In this document: piece by piece, positions 1 through 5,032 of the stretch | How the letters are laid out: every line of letters starts with the position of its first letter | How positions within the stretch are numbered: the stretch's first letter is position 1 | Assembly: GCA_030673725.1 (NCBI GenBank) | Contig: DAOVIL010000033.1 | Coordinates: 1 to 6,509, forward strand | Source: Candidatus Aenigmatarchaeota archaeon | GTDB taxonomy: Archaea > Aenigmatarchaeota > Aenigmatarchaeia > QMZP01 | Direction: 5' to 3' | DNA length: 6,509 nt | Position numbers and translations under genes: made by a program | The notes under the pieces: model-generated | What the model was told of the DNA's origin: nothing | Database searches by the model: none | Seen by the model: the letters and a program-made list of their open reading frames with translations, nothing else

Positions 1-497
1 AGCAGCTCCTTTTTGAGGGATGCCTCGGTCTCCTTGTCCACGCTGTATTCTATCTTCTCTATCTTGTTGCCTCCTGCCATCACAGCGGCGTTTATGGCAT
101 CGCCTGCTGAATCCACATCTGCCTTTGCCTTCAGCATATGGATGGCATCATACCCTACTATATCCCTTTTGCCTGTCTCGCTGTAGTCGTACCTGGGGGT
201 CAGCCTGACATAGTAGGTCTCTATGCCGTCCTCTGCCACCCCGGCATTCTTCAGCGCCACTATGACAGTCCCTATGGTTGTGGAGGCCATCTGCTGCGCC
301 TGGCTGGCTGTAACCGACTGGGACGTCACCCCAAGGTAGAGGTGCGCCTCATTCGGGTCTGCCAGCATCTCAGCGCTGCCGCTCACCGATATGGTAGCGG
401 GATCGGCTGTGTTCCAGCTGACAGCAGCAACTGCTGCCACAAGACCGATTACAAGAACAATCACGATGTAGTGCAGCGGTGTGAACTTCTCTGCCAT
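1..497 (-). CDS. SIMPL-domain (DUF541, YggE/BP26-like) membrane-anchored protein, C-terminus cut by window edge
   Basis: Only the first 165 residues are in the window; the frame stays open to the left edge. After MAEKFTPLH there is one hydrophobic segment (about residues 10-28, YIVIVLVIGLVAAVAAVSW), which suggests an N-terminal membrane anchor with the rest outside the cell. The SIMPL domain starts at ISVSGSAEM (36-44) and continues with PNEAHLYLGV (48-57), a TASQAQQM stretch and then 'GIETYYVRLTPRYDY', a pattern typical of the family (beta strand, helix with alternating Ala/Gln, then I.T....L.P.Y.Y). The biochemical role of SIMPL proteins is poorly defined; bacterial members are periplasmic or envelope proteins linked to oxidative stress or assembling into oligomers. 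The ATG at 497 is chosen because a box A sits about 28 bases upstream, giving a leaderless transcript. Family call is fairly sure; function is open. Confidence 0.85.
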   Translation of the reverse strand, partial: MAEKFTPLHYIVIVLVIGLVAAVAAVSWNTADPATISVSGSAEMLADPNEAHLYLGVTSQSVTASQAQQMASTTIGTVIVALKNAGVAEDGIETYYVRLTPRYDYSETGKRDIVGYDAIHMLKAKADVDSAGDAINAAVMAGGNKIEKIEYSVDKETEASLKKEL

Positions 498-520
498 GAA
501 TATAGTTGGGCCTGGGCTGT

Positions 521-530
521 ATATATAAAA
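521..530 (-). promoter_or_regulatory. Box A (TATA) of the SIMPL gene
   Basis: On the minus strand this reads TTTTATATAT, centred about 28 bases before the ATG at 497. That spacing predicts transcription starting at or within a few bases of the start codon, so no leader. A T-rich run just upstream on the minus strand (about 531-541) and another at about 564-580 may serve as terminators for the coiled-coil gene that ends at 589. Confidence 0.6.
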
Positions 531-588
531 CAAAAGAAATTCTTCCGCCCTCTGGCTAAAGATATAAAATGAAAGAAATGCAAGGCAG

Positions 589-1086
589 TTATGCCTTTAT
601 TTCCTCGTCAAAGGCCTTGACTTCGTACTTGAGCTTCAACAGCAGGTCGTTTGTCCTGTCCAGTGAATCCTGCATCCTTACAGTCTGGTTCGTCAGATGC
701 TTCACCTTGGTGTCCAGGTTCACCTGCTCTGAGGTCAAGTTAGCGTTGCTGTCCTTGAGGCGCCTCATCTTGGATTTCAGGGTTGCAGCTTCCTTGTTCT
801 TCTGCCTGAGGTTCCTCTGGAGCCTTTCTCTTGTCTTGGTCAGGCTCCTGACGTTTGCCATAAGTGCAGCTTTCTGGTCTCTCAGCTTCCTGATATCCTT
901 TAGGAGGTTCCTCTTTTCCTCCTTTATGTCAAGGGCCCTGATGACGTCTGTTGTCAGGGTGCCCACTATGCTCTCGAGTGCCTTTACGTGTGCTCCCCTG
1001 GAAACGCCCCTGGTCTTTTTGGCGGTCCTCTTGGATCTCTTGACTTTCTTGACCTTCCTAGCCTTCTTTTTCCTTTTTGCAGTCAT
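589..1086 (-). CDS. Basic-tailed coiled-coil protein, function unknown
   Basis: I do not recognise a named family. The 165-residue product has two parts. Residues 1-27 are a strongly basic tail (16 Lys/Arg, for example KRKKKARKVKKVKR) like those of nucleic-acid-binding proteins. From about residue 50 to the end it is a long, charged, heptad-like coiled coil (KEEKRNLLKDIRKLRDQKAALM ... LTKTRERLQRNLRQKNKEAATLKSKMRRLKDS) with no cysteine, signal peptide or membrane helix, so it should be cytoplasmic. It lies 41 bases downstream of a second coiled-coil gene on the same strand. The ATG at 1086 is preceded by GGGAGG, two bases from the start codon, and by a TATA box that overlaps the stop of the upstream gene. 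DNA organisation, scaffold or RNA binding are all possible; none is shown by the sequence. Reality of the gene: high, given coding-like composition and clear start signals. Confidence 0.85.
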   Translation of the reverse strand: MTAKRKKKARKVKKVKRSKRTAKKTRGVSRGAHVKALESIVGTLTTDVIRALDIKEEKRNLLKDIRKLRDQKAALMANVRSLTKTRERLQRNLRQKNKEAATLKSKMRRLKDSNANLTSEQVNLDTKVKHLTNQTVRMQDSLDRTNDLLLKLKYEVKAFDEEIKA

Positions 1087-1118
1087 ATCCTCCCTCTTTT
1101 AATTATTAGCTTGACCAG

Positions 1119-1127
1119 TTATATAAA
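1119..1127 (-). promoter_or_regulatory. Box A (TATA) of the basic coiled-coil gene, abutting the upstream stop codon
   Basis: The minus strand reads TTTATATAA, centred about 37 bases before the ATG at 1086 and lying immediately after the stop codon (1128-1130) of the preceding gene. Expected initiation is near 1097, leaving a leader of about ten bases that contains the GGGAGG Shine-Dalgarno element (about 1089-1094). So this gene can be transcribed on its own as well as by read-through. Confidence 0.5.
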
Positions 1128-1517
1128 CTACTTCTTGTTCTTCTTCAGCAGCCGGATTATCTCCTCCAGCTGCGCGTTTATGTTCTTTATGTCCAGCTTC
1201 TTCTTCTGGATGCTAATCTGATGCTTCTTGAGCGCGCCCTTGGGCTGCCAGCCCCCTCCCTCGAAATGGTACTCGAAATGCTGGGGCACGAGCCTGTTGG
1301 CCTCCCCCAGCCTCTCGTCAAGCGACTCCACAAGCGCAGTGAACTTGCTGTTGTTCTGCAGGAGCCCTGATATCTGCTCCTTGAGCGCCTTGTTCTCACT
1401 CTTCAGCTTCTTGACAGTCTTCATGTCCTCTTTCAGGGACAGGACTATGTCAGCGACGTTCCTGGTCTCTGCGTCAAGAAGCTCCTCTTTGAGGTCAACC
1501 TTCTCACTGTCCGCCAT
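1128..1517 (-). CDS. Small coiled-coil protein with an aromatic/glycine hinge, function unknown
   Basis: No named family is recognised. The 129-residue product has an acidic, helix-forming first part (MADSEKVDLKEELLDAETRN), a coiled coil through about residue 72 (LKEDMKTVKKLKSENKALKEQISGLLQ), a short break rich in aromatics and glycine (QHFEYHFEGGGWQPKG, about 79-94), and a second lysine-rich helix to the end (KKKLDIKNINAQLEEIIRLLKKNKK). This could be a helical hairpin folding back at the break. No signal peptide or membrane helix. The ATG at 1517 is chosen for its box A about 26 bases upstream, which predicts a leaderless transcript. Its neighbour downstream is also a coiled-coil protein, with the opposite charge at the N-terminus (acidic here, very basic there), so the two may form a complex; this is inference. 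Confidence 0.82.
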   Translation of the reverse strand: MADSEKVDLKEELLDAETRNVADIVLSLKEDMKTVKKLKSENKALKEQISGLLQNNSKFTALVESLDERLGEANRLVPQHFEYHFEGGGWQPKGALKKHQISIQKKKLDIKNINAQLEEIIRLLKKNKK

Positions 1518-1538
1518 ATTATATAATTCTCCGCGGGC

Positions 1539-1548
1539 TTTAAAATAA
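1539..1548 (-). promoter_or_regulatory. Box A (TATA) of the small coiled-coil gene
   Basis: The minus strand reads TTATTTTAAA, centred 26 bases before the ATG at 1517. It lies in the 47-base gap after the inositol-phosphate synthase, so this gene is probably a transcription unit of its own. A closer TATATAA at 1518-1525 is too near the start codon to act as the promoter. Confidence 0.55.
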
Positions 1549-1564
1549 GTTATCGGCGCCTCTT

Positions 1565-2668
1565 TTACCTCTCACGCTCGCCTTTTATGAACTCTTCCAC
1601 CATCTGCCTGGCGACAGGGTCTGGGAACTGTTCCGGAGGAGACTTCATGAAATAGGCTGAGGCAGATATTAGCGGGCCTCCGACGCCTCTGTCCATGGCA
1701 AGCTTTATCATCCTGACAGCGTCTATCACGACTCCCGCAGAGTTGGGGCTGTCCTCCACTTCAAGCCTCGCCTCTATGTTTATCGGGACATCGCCGAACT
1801 TCCTGCCCTCTATCCTCAGGAAGCAGAGCTTCTTGTCATTCAGCCAGGGCACATAATCAGACGGGCTGATGTGCAGGTTGTAGGGCTCTATCTGCTTCTT
1901 CAGGTTAGACTGCACAGCCTGGGTCTTGCTTATCTTTTTTGACTTTAACCTGGTTCTCTCAAGCATATTCATGAAATCTGTATTCCCGCCCACGTTCAGC
2001 TGGTAGCTCGAGTCGATCTTTATGCCCCTTTCCTCGAACAATCTCACAAGCATCCTGTGTGTGATTGTCGCCCCGAGCTGTGACTTTATATCGTCGCCTA
2101 TTATCGGAAGCTTGGCCTCCTGGAACCTCTTGGCCCACTCAGGGGTGGATGCTATGAATGCGGGCATGCAGTTTATCATGGCCACCCCTGCCTTCAGGCA
2201 GGCCTCTGCATAATATCTGGTTGCCTCCTCAGAGCCCACGGGCATGTAGTTGACCAGGATGTCTGCCCCGCTCTCCTTCAGGTGGTTCACTATGTCCTGG
2301 GGAGGCTCCTTTGATATCCTGAAGCTCTTGTCAGCCGGGTGCTCTGCCATGTGCTTGGCGCACCCGTCCAGCACAGGCGCCATCCTGACCTTCACGCCAA
2401 AATTGGGCACGTCCTTGTGCAGGACAGTCGTGCAGTTGGGCTTGGCGAATATCGCGTCAGACAGGTCCTGCCCGACCTTCCTGGTGTCTATGTCAAAGGC
2501 TGCGACAGGCTTTATGTCTGATATCCTGTAGCTCCCAAGGACATTGTGCATCAGCCCCGGGACCGCCTCGTCGTTAGAATCGACGTCCTTGTAGTAGAAC
2601 AATCCTTGTATCAGGCTGGAGCAGCAGTTGCCCACTCCCGCCACTGCAAGCTTTATCGGCTCAGCCAT
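1565..2668 (-). CDS. ino1: Inositol-3-phosphate synthase (myo-inositol-1-phosphate synthase)
   Basis: Converts D-glucose 6-phosphate to 1L-myo-inositol 1-phosphate using bound NAD (EC 5.5.1.4), in the cytoplasm; in archaea the product feeds inositol ether lipids and sometimes di-myo-inositol phosphate. The 367-residue length fits the shorter archaeal/actinobacterial form. Visible motifs: the N-terminal Rossmann NAD site [16 protein letters not shown] (8-23); [11 protein letters not shown] (140-150); the catalytic-core signature [15 protein letters not shown] (191-205) with the family's conserved lysine and Asp pair; [12 protein letters not shown] (224-235); and the C-terminal return to the Rossmann domain, [20 protein letters not shown]. 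The ATG at 2668 begins just before the Rossmann strand and follows GAGGGG by two bases. It is divergent from the CDP-alcohol transferase that would use its product, across an 89-base region with a perfect inverted repeat over this gene's TATA box. Assignment is very sure. Confidence 0.97.
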   Translation of the reverse strand: MAEPIKLAVAGVGNCCSSLIQGLFYYKDVDSNDEAVPGLMHNVLGSYRISDIKPVAAFDIDTRKVGQDLSDAIFAKPNCTTVLHKDVPNFGVKVRMAPVLDGCAKHMAEHPADKSFRISKEPPQDIVNHLKESGADILVNYMPVGSEEATRYYAEACLKAGVAMINCMPAFIASTPEWAKRFQEAKLPIIGDDIKSQLGATITHRMLVRLFEERGIKIDSSYQLNVGGNTDFMNMLERTRLKSKKISKTQAVQSNLKKQIEPYNLHISPSDYVPWLNDKKLCFLRIEGRKFGDVPINIEARLEVEDSPNSAGVVIDAVRMIKLAMDRGVGGPLISASAYFMKSPPEQFPDPVARQMVEEFIKGERER

Positions 2669-2670
2669 TT

Positions 2671-2678
2671 CCCCTCAC
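2671..2678 (-). promoter_or_regulatory. Shine-Dalgarno element of ino1
   Basis: The minus strand reads GTGAGGGG, ending two bases before the ATG at 2668. The spacing is shorter than usual. With transcription expected near 2678 the leader is only about ten bases, so the element would lie at the very 5' end of the mRNA. Confidence 0.4.
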
Positions 2679-2690
2679 TATTTTATATTG

Positions 2691-2715
2691 GTAAAACATT
2701 ATATAAATGTTTTAC
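2691..2715. promoter_or_regulatory. Perfect inverted repeat over the ino1 TATA box: candidate operator
   Basis: GTAAAACATT (2691-2700) and its exact reverse complement AATGTTTTAC (2706-2715) flank ATATA. The minus-strand TATA box of ino1 (TTTATATAAT, 2698-2707, about 34 bases before its ATG) lies inside the palindrome. A dimeric regulator bound here would exclude TBP from ino1. A further copy of the half-site, GGTAAAATA, follows at 2719-2727, next to the TATA box of the divergent transferase. Operator function is inferred from symmetry and position. Confidence 0.6.
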
Positions 2716-2729
2716 GATGGTAAAATAAA

Positions 2730-2737
2730 TTTATAAA
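2730..2737 (+). promoter_or_regulatory. Box A (TATA) of the CDP-alcohol phosphatidyltransferase gene
   Basis: TTTATAAA, centred about 25 bases before the ATG at 2758, which predicts a leaderless transcript. It lies 14 bases beyond the palindrome over the ino1 promoter and just after the GGTAAAATA half-site. Confidence 0.6.
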
Positions 2738-2757
2738 CCAAGAAATGAAATATAACT

Positions 2758-3363
2758 ATGACATTCTACAAGAACAGGGGCAAGTTCCAGGGGCTCTCCA
2801 TAAAGATAGGGATTGGCTTCAGCAAGCTCAGGCTGACCCCGAACATGTGGACAGGCCTTTCTCTCATACCTGTCATGATAGCTGTATACTACCTGCTCTA
2901 CCAGAACTTCCTGGCAGCTGCCATACTCTTCATAATTTCATCCTTCCTGGACCTGGTGGACGGCTCTGTCGCCAGGGTGACCGGAAGGGTCAGCAAGCTG
3001 GGCGCATACCTGGACACAGTAGTTGACCGGTATGTGGAGGGGATAATAATATTCGGCCTCCTGTTCGCAGGGCTCCCGGGATTCTACCTGCCTGCCAGCG
3101 CCTGGATATTCCTGTTCTTCTTCGGCGGCCTCATGACCACTTACGTCAAGGCAGCCGCAAAGGAGAAAGACCTCACAGGAGGAAGGGAATTAAAGGGCGG
3201 GCTGCTTGAAAGGGCTGAAAGGCTGATAATACTCTTTGTTGGGATACTGCTTGCTATCTGGCAACCGCTTTACCTGACATATGTGCTGGTCGTATTGGCT
3301 GTACTGACCAACTTCACTGCTGTCCAGAGGATGATAATAGCCACGAAGATGAGAAAGCGCTAG
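2758..3363 (+). CDS. CDP-alcohol phosphatidyltransferase, probable archaetidylinositol phosphate synthase
   Basis: Integral membrane enzyme that transfers a phosphate-bearing alcohol onto a CDP-activated lipid, releasing CMP. The family signature D-x2-DG-x2-AR-x8-G-x3-D-x3-D is complete: D65, D68, G69, A72, R73, G82, D86, D90 (DLVDGSVAR ... GAYLDTVVD); these aspartates bind two metal ions and D90 is the expected base. Hydrophobic segments lie at about 33-48, 51-64, 94-105, 112-125, 155-168 and 170-190, fitting the six-helix fold; 201 residues is normal. The polar alcohol cannot be read from the motif alone. The divergent ino1 gene, which makes inositol 1-phosphate, points to archaetidylinositol phosphate synthase (CDP-archaeol plus inositol 1-phosphate). 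Archaetidylglycerol phosphate or serine synthases are the alternatives. The start at 2758 matches a leaderless promoter; the stop TAG overlaps the stop of the convergent PHP gene. Confidence 0.9.
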   Translation: MTFYKNRGKFQGLSIKIGIGFSKLRLTPNMWTGLSLIPVMIAVYYLLYQNFLAAAILFIISSFLDLVDGSVARVTGRVSKLGAYLDTVVDRYVEGIIIFGLLFAGLPGFYLPASAWIFLFFFGGLMTTYVKAAAKEKDLTGGRELKGGLLERAERLIILFVGILLAIWQPLYLTYVLVVLAVLTNFTAVQRMIIATKMRKR

Positions 3364-4019
3364 AAGTGGCCAATCAGCCTTGTTTTTGCCAATGTCGAGA
3401 ACACGTGCACAAGATGGTTCGCCTTTTTTCCCTGGAGGACTGTCTGGCCTTTCAGTATCGCTTTCCTGATGCCGTCAAGGCCTTCAGCCTCCATCTCTGT
3501 CCAGGCGTTCCCGACCTCCCATTTGGTGTGGGCGTCACTGCCTGCTGTGGTCACAAGCCTATGCTTATGTGCGAACTCCTTTGCCTGCACGTTGTAGCTG
3601 CTGAACGGCGAGCGCGAATTGAATCCCTCTATCCCGTGTATCTTCCTGATAGCCTTCTCTATGTTATGGAACGGCCTGTAGGGGTCGAATGGGTGCGCGA
3701 CTATCGCTATAGCACCCTGCTCCTTTATCCTGTCCATCACCCTGTGGAAATCACCCTTCGGTATCTCCTCCTGGAGGAAATATGCCAATATCTCTCCAGT
3801 CTTCCCGTCGCTGTGGGTCACTTTTATCTCCTCTCCCAGGATGAGCTCCAGGCCGAGCTTCCTGGCCACAGTGAGCGCCTCCTCCCAGGCCCTTGTGGTG
3901 TTGTGGTCTGTTATCGCCAATCCATCCAGGCCTTTGGCCTTTGCTGCCTTCACCATCTTGGTGGGGGATGACATCCCGTCACGGGAATATTTGGTATGCA
4001 CGTGCAAATCAATCTTCAT
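3360..4019 (-). CDS. PHP-domain metal-dependent phosphoesterase
   Basis: A 219-residue PHP-family hydrolase, close to the TrpH/YciV type of phosphoesterase. Metal-binding motifs are present in order: DLHVHTKYSRDG (4-15, His6 and His8), TDHN (37-40), GEEI (62-65, Glu63/64), AHPFDPYR (108-115, His109), and GSDAH (160-164, Asp162 and His164). A complete set suggests an active tri-metal centre. Family members cleave phosphomonoesters such as histidinol phosphate or nucleoside 3',5'-bisphosphates; the substrate here is not determined by sequence. The gene is convergent with the lipid transferase (shared CTAG stops) and divergent from a PadR regulator with a common 31-base promoter region, so it may be controlled by that regulator. 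The ATG at 4019 has a TATA box about 25 bases upstream, so it should be leaderless. There is no signal peptide; the enzyme is cytoplasmic. Confidence 0.92.
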   Translation of the reverse strand: MKIDLHVHTKYSRDGMSSPTKMVKAAKAKGLDGLAITDHNTTRAWEEALTVARKLGLELILGEEIKVTHSDGKTGEILAYFLQEEIPKGDFHRVMDRIKEQGAIAIVAHPFDPYRPFHNIEKAIRKIHGIEGFNSRSPFSSYNVQAKEFAHKHRLVTTAGSDAHTKWEVGNAWTEMEAEGLDGIRKAILKGQTVLQGKKANHLVHVFSTLAKTRLIGHF

Positions 4020-4020
4020 G

Positions 4021-4029
4021 TTTTATATT
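4021..4029 (+). promoter_or_regulatory. Box A (TATA) of the PadR gene
   Basis: TTTTATATT, centred 26 bases before the ATG at 4051, giving a leaderless transcript. It starts one base after the start codon of the divergent PHP gene and overlaps the left arm of the palindrome at 4024-4045. Confidence 0.6.
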
Positions 4030-4045
4030 ACACAAGTGTAAAATA
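4024..4045. promoter_or_regulatory. Palindrome between the PHP and PadR genes: candidate PadR operator
   Basis: TATATTACAC (4024-4033) and GTGTAAAATA (4036-4045) match as inverted arms at nine of ten positions around a central AA; the inner TTACAC/GTGTAA is perfect. The arms overlap the TATA boxes of both divergent genes. PadR proteins commonly bind such dyads near their own gene, so autoregulation and repression of the PHP gene are likely. This is inferred from layout, not shown. Confidence 0.6.
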
Positions 4046-4048
4046 TTA
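4040..4048 (-). promoter_or_regulatory. Box A (TATA) of the PHP gene
   Basis: The minus strand reads AATATTTTA, centred about 25 bases before the ATG at 4019, which predicts a leaderless transcript. It overlaps the right arm of the palindrome. Confidence 0.5.
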
Positions 4049-4050
4049 AT

Positions 4051-4359
4051 ATGGCAAGCCAGCCGATAGCCAGGCTAAAGGAATCCAACACGAAGGAGAA
4101 CCTCTGGATATACGTCCTAAGGATACTGAAGGACAGGCCCACCCACGCGTACACCATAAGGGAAGAAATCAGGAAGCACTACGGCTTCAGGCCAGGCACG
4201 ATGACAGCCTACAAGGTCCTGTACGGCCTCAAGAAGAGGGGCCTCGTCACCAAGAAGCTTGATGGCAGGAAGAAGGTCTACTCCATAACAGCAAAAGGGA
4301 AGGCTGAGCTGAAGGGCGCCATGGAATTCTACCAGCACATGCTGCGGGTGCTGAAATAA
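4051..4359 (+). CDS. PadR-family winged-helix transcriptional regulator
   Basis: A 102-residue DNA-binding protein. Residues 17-86 form the PadR winged helix: NLWIYVLRILKDRPTHAYTI (17-36), the recognition helix region RPGTMTAYKVLYGLKKRGLV (47-66), and the wing KKLDGRKKVYSITAKGK (68-84). The short C-terminal helix (KAELKGAMEFYQHMLRVLK) would dimerise it; there is no separate effector domain, which places it with the short PadR-s2 type. Such proteins are usually repressors released by a small ligand or stress signal. The gene is divergent from the PHP gene over a 31-base region with a palindrome overlapping both TATA boxes, consistent with self-repression. The half-site GTGTAAAATA resembles GGTAAAACA and GGTAAAATA in the ino1/transferase promoter region, so lipid genes may be further targets (inference). 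Start at 4051 is leaderless. Family assignment is sure. Confidence 0.92.
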   Translation: MASQPIARLKESNTKENLWIYVLRILKDRPTHAYTIREEIRKHYGFRPGTMTAYKVLYGLKKRGLVTKKLDGRKKVYSITAKGKAELKGAMEFYQHMLRVLK

Positions 4360-4361
4360 AC

Positions 4362-4369
4362 TTTTAAAT
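4362..4369 (+). promoter_or_regulatory. Box A (TATA) of the L7Ae-S28e-L24e operon
   Basis: TTTTAAAT two bases after the PadR stop codon. Expected initiation is near 4391, leaving a leader of about 54 bases before the L7Ae start at 4445. A weaker alternative, TTATTATA at 4380-4387, would give a leader of about 35 bases. Either is much longer than the leaders of the other genes in the window. Confidence 0.5.
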
Positions 4370-4405
4370 AGACTCCCTCTTATTATAGTTATCAAAGTCG
4401 TTTAA

Positions 4406-4438
4406 CCTAATGACAACAACCGGCTAAACCATGAGGGG
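4406..4438 (+). promoter_or_regulatory. Tentative kink-turn-like element in the L7Ae leader
   Basis: CCTAATGA (4406-4413) and TGAGGG (4432-4437) can be arranged as the bulged and unbulged strands of a kink-turn: C-stem CCU/GGG, bulge AAU, and facing GA dinucleotides (4412-4413 and 4433-4434). The second strand overlaps the Shine-Dalgarno element of L7Ae. The helix expected beyond the GA pairs is not convincing, so this is weak. Confidence 0.25.
4433..4438 (+). promoter_or_regulatory. Shine-Dalgarno element deciding the L7Ae start
   Basis: GAGGGG ends six bases before the ATG at 4445, a normal distance, but directly abuts the in-frame ATG at 4439. The ATG at 4445 is therefore preferred, giving the N-terminus MASEFVKFEVP, which matches archaeal L7Ae proteins. 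Confidence 0.65.
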
Positions 4439-4444
4439 ATGAAA

Positions 4445-4816
4445 ATGGCAAGTGAATTCGTGAAGTTCGAAGTGCCCGCAGACCTTGCAAACAAGGTCCT
4501 GGAAGCGGTTACTATAGCAAAAGCGACGGGAAAGACAAGGAAGGGCGTGAATGAGACCACCAAGGCCATCGAGAGGGGCATAGCCAAGCTCGTGGTCATG
4601 GCACTGGATGTCACCCCGCCAGAGGTCCTGATGCACATACCGGTCCTCTGCGAGGAGAAGCAGGTGCCCTATGCATACGTTCCCAACAAAATAGAGCTTG
4701 GAAAGGCATGCGGGATAGATGTCCCGACGTCTTCCATAGCAGTGACCGATGAGGGCGAGGCGAAGAAGCTGATAACAGACGTCGCGGCAAAGCTGAACGA
4801 GCTTAAAAAGAAATAA
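4445..4816 (+). CDS. rpl7ae: Large-subunit ribosomal protein L7Ae (kink-turn binding protein)
   Basis: Small RNA-binding protein that recognises kink-turns in 23S rRNA and is also the core subunit of box C/D and H/ACA guide RNPs and archaeal RNase P. The 123 residues span the full L7Ae/L30e fold. The RNA-contact loop KGVNETTKAIERG (33-45, with N36, E37 and K40) and the VTPPEVLMHIPVLCEEKQVPYAYVPNKIELGKACG block are diagnostic of the archaeal protein. An in-frame ATG six bases upstream (4439) would add Met-Lys, but the Shine-Dalgarno spacing and family N-termini favour 4445. It heads the L7Ae-S28e-L24e operon, a well-known archaeal order, and is followed after 14 bases by S28e. Archaeal L7Ae is known to repress its own translation through a kink-turn in its leader in at least one lineage; the roughly 54-base leader here could do the same. 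Confidence 0.97.
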   Translation: MASEFVKFEVPADLANKVLEAVTIAKATGKTRKGVNETTKAIERGIAKLVVMALDVTPPEVLMHIPVLCEEKQVPYAYVPNKIELGKACGIDVPTSSIAVTDEGEAKKLITDVAAKLNELKKK

Positions 4817-4830
4817 GATAAGGTGATAAC

Positions 4831-5031
4831 ATGCCAGTAGCAGCTGAGATACTTCAGGTCAGGGGAGTCCTTGGCGTGAAAGGCGTACGTACAGTCAGGG
4901 CCAGGGTCATCGAAGGGCATGACAAGGGAAAGGTAGTCGTAAGGAACGTTGTCGGCCACATAAAGGAAGGCGATATCATACTTCTGAAAGAGACCGGAAT
5001 GGACGCTGAAGCCGGTATGCAGAGGAGATAA
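4831..5031 (+). CDS. rps28e: Small-subunit ribosomal protein S28e
   Basis: A 66-residue OB-fold protein of the small ribosomal subunit, found in archaea and eukaryotes but not bacteria. The family core is present: GVKGVRTVRARVIEGHDKGKVVVRNVVGHIKEGDIILLKETGMDAE, including the RNVxGxIKEGDIxxL segment. Length is normal; the C-terminal AGMQRR differs from the common EARRL-type ending but stays basic. Translation start is set by GGTG (4822-4825) five bases before ATG. It is the second gene of the operon and is separated from L24e by a single base, so translation of the two is probably coupled. Confidence 0.96.
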   Translation: MPVAAEILQVRGVLGVKGVRTVRARVIEGHDKGKVVVRNVVGHIKEGDIILLKETGMDAEAGMQRR

Positions 5032-5032
5032 C

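Noticed and set aside
138..572. 144-codon plus-strand open frame
   Set aside because: Antisense to the SIMPL-domain gene and its promoter; Cys/His-rich, incoherent product with no recognisable domain.
569..1102. 177-codon plus-strand open frame
   Set aside because: It is antisense to the basic coiled-coil gene. Its Leu/Ser/Phe-rich product is what reverse reading of Lys/Glu/Arg-rich coil codons gives, and it has no promoter of its own in the expected place.
1518..1525. TATATAA-like element directly before the ATG at 1517
   Set aside because: Too close to the start codon to be the promoter; the better placed TTATTTTAAA lies 26 bases upstream.
3366..3971. 201-codon plus-strand open frame
   Set aside because: Lies entirely antisense to the PHP gene, whose full set of metal-binding motifs is on the minus strand; the plus-strand product has no coherent domain.
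4431..4442. Mini reading frame ATG AGG GGA TGA overlapping the L7Ae start
   Set aside because: It could be a regulatory mini-ORF, but it consists largely of the Shine-Dalgarno element and has no ribosome-binding site of its own; chance is the simpler explanation.
4439..4444. Earlier in-frame ATG for L7Ae (adds Met-Lys)
   Set aside because: The GAGGGG element would directly touch this codon, leaving no spacing, and archaeal L7Ae proteins usually start at the position matching 4445.
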